A stretch of 64,000 bases of DNA from Mucilaginibacter sp. GTDB lineage: Bacteria; Bacteroidota; Bacteroidia; Sphingobacteriales; Sphingobacteriaceae. Each line of letters begins with the position of its first letter. The first letter of the stretch is position 1. A program made the position numbers and the translations under genes. The notes under the pieces were generated by a model that did no database searches, was not told where the DNA came from, and worked only from the letters and a program-made list of their open reading frames with translations. Of the stretch, positions 59,874-64,000 are shown in pieces. The stretch lies in the NCBI RefSeq assembly GCF_028288185.1, contig NZ_JAQBOF010000024.1, positions 38,385 through 102,384 of the forward strand. Reading direction: 5' to 3'.

Positions 59874-61807
59874 TATTTGTAGCTCCTTTGTGTTAGGTGA
59901 ACAAATTCAAAATCTAATGTTTCTTTATGTAATTCTTCCGGCTGGTTATCGCCTTTGTACTGCCATGCACCTACGAATGCAAACACATCGTCATTTCGTA
60001 AAGCTTCACCTTCTTCGGTTTGTGATTCTAAACGGAAGTGGCCGCCGCATGATTCTTTACGCATCAGGGCATCATCAACCATTAGCTCGCCAAGTTCCAG
60101 GAAATCGGCTACACGACCTGCTCTTTCAAGCGAGGCGTTTACTTCATCACCTGCGCCAACAATCAGCGCGTTTTTCCAGAAATCGGCACGTAGGGCCTGT
60201 ATCAATCCTTTGGCTTTGGTTAGTCCCTCTTCGGTACGGGCCATGCCGCAGTATTCCCACATAATATGGCCCAGGTCGCGGTGATATTCGTTTACCGTTT
60301 TGGTGCCTTTTAGGGCTAATAAAGTGTTTATACGATCGACAACATCCTGTTTGGTTTTTGCGAAAGCAGGGTGGCTGGCATCAACCGGTTTTGGGCCGAT
60401 AGAAGCCAGGTAATCGCCTAAAGTATACGGAATAACAAAATAACCATCGGCCAATCCCTGCATTAATGCCGAGGCACCTAAACGGTTTGCACCGTGATCG
60501 CTAAAGTTACACTCGCCAAGGGCATATAGGCCCGGTACGTTAGTGCTTAAATTATAATCAACCCAAAGGCCGCCCATGGTGTAATGCACGGCAGGGTAAA
60601 TACGCATAGGTTGTTTGTAAGGGTCTTCATCAGTAATTTGATAGTACATATCAAACAGGTTGCCGTATTTGGCAGCAACAGCTTCCTGGCCTAACCGATT
60701 AATCGCATCGGCAAAATCAAGGAAAACCGCAAAGCCCGAACCGCCTACACCACGGCCATCGTCAACCATTTCTTTGGCGTTACGTGAGGCCACATCGCGC
60801 GGAACGAGGTTACCGAATGAGGGGTATTTACGTTCCAGGAAATAATCGCGGTCTTCTTCGGCTACTTGTGCCGCAGTGATTTCTTTTTTGCGAAGTTTCT
60901 CAGCAGTCTCAACTGTTTTTGGCGCCCAAACACGTCCATCATTACGTAACGACTCCGACATCAACGTTAGCTTACTCTGATGATCGCCGGTAACGGGGAT
61001 ACAAGTTGGGTGTATTTGTGTATAGCAAGGATTGGCAAAAAACGCGCCGCGTTTATGCGCGCGCCACGCCGCCGTAACGTTTGACCCGATAGCGTTAGTC
61101 GACAAGTAGAACACGTTACCATAACCGCCGGTACATAATAGCACTGCGTGGCCGGTGTGGGTGTCTATCTCACCTGTAACTAAATTGCGGGTAATAATAC
61201 CTTTGGCCTGGCCATCAACAGTAACCACATCCAGCATTTCGCTGCGCGTGTACATTTTAACTTTACCTTTATGGATCTGGCGGTTTAAAGCCGAGTAAGC
61301 CCCTAATAATAATTGTTGCCCTGTTTGGCCTCTCGCGTAAAACGTACGCGATACCTGCGAACCACCAAACGAACGGTTATCCAGCAAGCCCCCGTACTCG
61401 CGGGCAAATGGTACGCCTTGTGCAACACACTGATCTATGATGTTTACCGATACTTCGGCTAAACGATAAACGTTGCCTTCGCGGGCCCGGTAATCGCCGC
61501 CCTTAATGGTATCGTAAAACAAGCGGTAAACGCTGTCGCCATCGTTCTGATAATTTTTGGCAGCGTTTATACCACCTTGTGCAGCAATAGAGTGCGCACG
61601 GCGCGGGCTATCCTGGAAACAAAATGCTTTTACATTATAACCCAACTCGGCCAGCGATGCTGCTGCTGACGCACCCGCTAAACCGGTACCTACAACTATT
61701 ACGTCGTATTTACGCTTGTTGGCAGGATTAACCAGCTTTAAGTTAAATTTATGCTTGCTCCATTTTTCGGCTAATGGGCCCTGCGGAATTTTAGCATCTA
61801 AACTCAT
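59873..61807 (-). CDS. sdhA: Succinate dehydrogenase/fumarate reductase flavoprotein subunit
   Basis: The 644-residue FAD subunit has [39 protein letters not shown] with the FAD-linked His, [31 protein letters not shown] and [14 protein letters not shown]. The long N-terminus (PQGPLAEKW) is usual in Bacteroidetes B-type enzymes. It oxidises succinate or reduces fumarate at the cytoplasmic side of the inner membrane. A gap of 158 bp separates it from sdhC. Confidence 0.97.
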   Translation of the reverse strand: MSLDAKIPQGPLAEKWSKHKFNLKLVNPANKRKYDVIVVGTGLAGASAAASLAELGYNVKAFCFQDSPRRAHSIAAQGGINAAKNYQNDGDSVYRLFYDTIKGGDYRAREGNVYRLAEVSVNIIDQCVAQGVPFAREYGGLLDNRSFGGSQVSRTFYARGQTGQQLLLGAYSALNRQIHKGKVKMYTRSEMLDVVTVDGQAKGIITRNLVTGEIDTHTGHAVLLCTGGYGNVFYLSTNAIGSNVTAAWRAHKRGAFFANPCYTQIHPTCIPVTGDHQSKLTLMSESLRNDGRVWAPKTVETAEKLRKKEITAAQVAEEDRDYFLERKYPSFGNLVPRDVASRNAKEMVDDGRGVGGSGFAVFLDFADAINRLGQEAVAAKYGNLFDMYYQITDEDPYKQPMRIYPAVHYTMGGLWVDYNLSTNVPGLYALGECNFSDHGANRLGASALMQGLADGYFVIPYTLGDYLASIGPKPVDASHPAFAKTKQDVVDRINTLLALKGTKTVNEYHRDLGHIMWEYCGMARTEEGLTKAKGLIQALRADFWKNALIVGAGDEVNASLERAGRVADFLELGELMVDDALMRKESCGGHFRLESQTEEGEALRNDDVFAFVGAWQYKGDNQPEELHKETLDFEFVHLTQRSYK

Positions 61808-61819
61808 GTTTTGTTATTT

Positions 61820-61958
61820 AGAGGCAAGAATCAAGAGACAAGAATCAAGATGTTTTGATGATGTTCTTTTCGTCTTTCCTTTTTGCGTTTGTTTAACTTT
61901 TAATTCTTTCAAATCTAAATACCGTGCGTCTTGGTTCTTGACTCTTGTATCCTGATCC
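61820..61958. repeat. Inverted repeats inside the sdh operon
   Basis: Between sdhC and sdhA, AAGAATCAAGAGACAAGAAT near 61825-61850 is answered in inverted form by TCTTGGTTCTTGACTCTTG near 61929-61947. The left arm also holds a direct repeat of AGACAAGAATCAAGA type. This 140-bp element resembles a worn MITE or duplicated intergenic DNA lying inside the operon. Confidence 0.5.
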
Positions 61959-61965
61959 TATCTAA

Positions 61966-62742
61966 TTATTTAAAAAAATAATATACTATCGGCATCAATG
62001 CAAATCCGGCAGGTATAATTATCGCGAAGAACCAGGTACCAATAAACCTGACCACGGGGGTATACTTTCGATGCGTCCACCCCAGCGTTTGGAACGCGCT
62101 CTGAAAACCATGCAGCAAGTGAAACGCCAACGTACCCATTGCAATAACATATAGTATCAGGTACCAGATGTTATGAAAGCTGGTTGATACCAAAGTGTGT
62201 ATGTCCTTAACACGTACTATCTCTACATCATTAACCGTAGTTGATGAGTGTTCGAATGTTGGGTCGGCAGGGACGAAATCGGTAACGGTGGTTTGGTTGG
62301 TTAGCACGTTTGTGCGATATTCTTTGTAGCCAACACTATGGGTAAATTTGTATTTGTACCAAAAATCGCCCATGTGTACCACGATGAAAAAAAACAGGAT
62401 AGCACCCAATAACCCCATGTTTTTTGACGACCATGATGCCGGCGATTTGGTTTGTACTGCGTAAGCCACCGGGCGAGCCTTACGATTTTTTAGCGTTAGT
62501 ACCAATCCGTAAAGCGCGTGTACCAATATAGATGCGTACAGCAAATAGGCTACAACTTCTATCGGCGGGAAATGTGTAAGGAAGTTGGCATATACGTTAA
62601 ACCCGTACCCCTGATCATCTTTAAATAAAAACAGGTTACCGCCCAAATGCACTATAATAAAGGTGCATAAAAACAAGCCTGTTAAAGCCATAATAAGCTT
62701 TTTGCCCAGCGATGAGTTAAAGGTTTGTTTAATTTCGCTCAT
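61966..62742 (-). CDS. sdhC: Succinate dehydrogenase cytochrome b subunit
   Basis: This 258-residue inner-membrane protein has five predicted helices and conserved histidines suited to two haem b groups, as in Wolinella FrdC and Bacteroidetes SdhC. Motifs are GKKLIMALTGLFLCTFIIVHL (cut), HFPPIEVVAYLLYASILVHALYGLVLTLKNRK (in part) and HLLHGFQSAFQTLGW. One large subunit replaces SdhC and SdhD. It is the first gene of sdhCAB. The minus strand has TACTTTTG (plus 62769-62776), matching the -7 consensus, 27 bp before the start. Confidence 0.93.
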   Translation of the reverse strand: MSEIKQTFNSSLGKKLIMALTGLFLCTFIIVHLGGNLFLFKDDQGYGFNVYANFLTHFPPIEVVAYLLYASILVHALYGLVLTLKNRKARPVAYAVQTKSPASWSSKNMGLLGAILFFFIVVHMGDFWYKYKFTHSVGYKEYRTNVLTNQTTVTDFVPADPTFEHSSTTVNDVEIVRVKDIHTLVSTSFHNIWYLILYVIAMGTLAFHLLHGFQSAFQTLGWTHRKYTPVVRFIGTWFFAIIIPAGFALMPIVYYFFK

Positions 62743-62768
62743 TAGTTTATTGTAAATGAATATTTAGG

Positions 62769-62776
62769 CAAAAGTA
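62769..62776 (-). promoter_or_regulatory. Candidate -7 element of the sdh promoter
   Basis: TACTTTTG on the minus strand exactly fits TAnnTTTG. No well-spaced -33 TTTG is seen (the nearest is 12 bp away), so this is a weak call. Confidence 0.3.
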
Positions 62777-62940
62777 TTTATTAAAAGCCAAAAGATATAA
62801 ATGGTTTCTATTAATTATAAGGCAATTGACTATTTAGAAACAATCTAAAAGAAGTGTATTTTTTCTGTTAATATTCAACCTGCTTTTGCGGCTAAATTTA
62901 AATAATTGTACTTTAGGGGCATCCTAATACTAATTTCGCT

Positions 62941-64000
62941 ATGAAGTATATCAGCTTTATCCTATTGTTATTTTTGTTTGCCTCTTGTAAACGCACGCAG
63001 GGCGATATAGACATTACGGGCACAGCACCCGGCGTAACATACGGTAACATTATTATCAGGGACCAAGCAAAGGCCACCCTGTTAAAAACCGATGTAGAAA
63101 ACGGGAAGTTTGCCATCAAGTACTATTTGCAGGATCCGGGATATTACAAAATGCTTTATTCATCAAAAGCGACCAAAAGCGGCTCGCGCGAGATCGAGGT
63201 TTATCTGGAGGCCGGCACATACAAAATAAATATCGATCAGGATAAAATAAATGATTACCCGGCCATTACTTCATCCTCAGAAATACAGACACAGCTATCT
63301 GCCTATAACGCCGTTAGGGATTCATTAAGGCACGAAGCCCGCCAAAAAGCAATCACCATAAACAATAAAATGCAGGGTGTAAATAAAGACGACACCAACA
63401 TAAGGTCAAGTACCGACATAGATACCATTAGTAAACTGCAAACAGAGGAGCTGAAAGCCAACCAGGTTGATGAGATGAATGTTTTTAACGCGTTTATGGC
63501 TAAATATCCTGATAATGAAATAGCCGCCCACCTGCTTAAAGCGCTTGATTATCAAAATGACCCGGTGGGTTATTATAAATTGTTCCAAAAATTTAGCCCG
63601 GCCGCCCAAAACAGCGCTGACGGTAAAGAGCTGGAAGCTAAATTAAAAGACTTAAGCAAACTGGCGCCCGGCAGCCCGGCGCCCGAGATAGCCGGCACCA
63701 CTCCCGATGGTAAAGAACTTGATATTAAGGCGTTAAAGAAAAAGCTGATTCTGCTTGATTTTTGGCGCTCAAGCAATGGATCAAGCCGTGATAACCATCA
63801 GCAAATAAAAACGCAGCTGCTGCAATTAAGAACTAAAGGGTTTGACGTGGTGAGCGTTTCTTTTGATACTGATAAAGAGAGATGGCAGGCAGCAATTAAC
63901 ATGGATAAAACAGACTGGACCCAGATCTCAGATCTTAAAGGTGACGATTCGCCAAACGGCGCGACGTGGGGCATTAAAAGTATCCCGGCTTATTTTCTGT
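62941..64000 (+). CDS. Thioredoxin-fold lipoprotein lacking the CXXC motif, 3' partial
   Basis: The open frame runs off the window; 353 residues are seen. It starts with a lipoprotein signal (MKYISFILLLFLFASC, Cys16). Residues about 20-230 form a DUF4369-like beta domain and helical linker; residues about 238-353 are a TlpA/AhpC-type thioredoxin fold. Where FWASWCxxC is expected the sequence is F274-W275-R-S-S-N279-G-S-S282-R, so both cysteines are missing, but cis-Pro SIPAYFL is kept. It may be a redox-inactive binding protein. It diverges from sdhC. Confidence 0.85.
   Translation, partial: MKYISFILLLFLFASCKRTQGDIDITGTAPGVTYGNIIIRDQAKATLLKTDVENGKFAIKYYLQDPGYYKMLYSSKATKSGSREIEVYLEAGTYKINIDQDKINDYPAITSSSEIQTQLSAYNAVRDSLRHEARQKAITINNKMQGVNKDDTNIRSSTDIDTISKLQTEELKANQVDEMNVFNAFMAKYPDNEIAAHLLKALDYQNDPVGYYKLFQKFSPAAQNSADGKELEAKLKDLSKLAPGSPAPEIAGTTPDGKELDIKALKKKLILLDFWRSSNGSSRDNHQQIKTQLLQLRTKGFDVVSVSFDTDKERWQAAINMDKTDWTQISDLKGDDSPNGATWGIKSIPAYFL

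Noticed and set aside
59809..60264. 151-residue plus-strand frame
   Set aside because: Antisense to the sdhA/sdhB junction with no recognisable content.

Overview
The window looks like chromosomal DNA of a Sphingobacteriaceae bacterium (Bacteroidetes), close to Mucilaginibacter or Pedobacter. The reasons are a moderate GC content, few Shine-Dalgarno sequences, many secreted glycosidases and lipoproteins, a DUF4175 protein, a B-type succinate dehydrogenase with one cytochrome b subunit, and intergenic palindromes typical of the group. The genus is inferred from gene content only. No phage, plasmid, insertion-sequence transposase or CRISPR array was seen.

Bases 1-6.9 kb hold a sialic acid module: a mutarotase-like kelch protein (5' end outside the window), an MFS transporter, a convergent secreted esterase, a sialidase made of two GH33 domains, an Fe(II)/2-oxoglutarate dioxygenase and an N-acetylneuraminate lyase. 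Bases 6.9-16.6 kb hold a complete rhamnose module on the minus strand (GH78 rhamnosidase, RhaT, bifunctional aldolase/dehydrogenase, isomerase, kinase) with a divergent GntR-type regulator. Bases 16.7-22.3 kb encode a six-hairpin glycosidase, a cytochrome c/sorbosone-dehydrogenase fusion and a Tat-exported TIM-barrel-like protein. Neither sugar module has SusC/SusD genes inside the window.

Bases 22.4-45.5 kb are mostly housekeeping: thiL, a surface nuclease, divergent nadA/nadB, tRNA-Gly(CCC), a gamma-carbonic anhydrase, an Ig-like lipoprotein, mnmG with a cluster of parS-like sites, an ABC-F ATPase, pirin, an Mla-type lipid transporter (mlaE-mlaF-mlaD), a TetR regulator with a near-perfect operator, a glutathione peroxidase, ybeY, an anti-sigma kinase and DUF4175. 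The parS cluster beside mnmG suggests that the replication origin may not be far away.

Bases 45.6-64 kb are accessory-rich: a frameshifted esterase, an island of small hairpins, a MarR/MFS efflux pair, a secreted TIM-barrel protein, a 896-residue dehydrogenase/PKD/cytochrome fusion whose last ~245 bp are tandemly duplicated, a GH97 glycosidase, a GOB-like class B3 metallo-beta-lactamase, a SHOCT protein, a 42-bp tandem repeat array, sdhCAB and a thioredoxin-fold lipoprotein without its catalytic cysteines (3' end outside the window).

The items most worth a second look are the 42-bp/14-codon repeat array, the possible resistance module between direct repeats, the dioxygenase inside the sialic acid operon, the double sialidase, the parS cluster and the families of hairpin elements.
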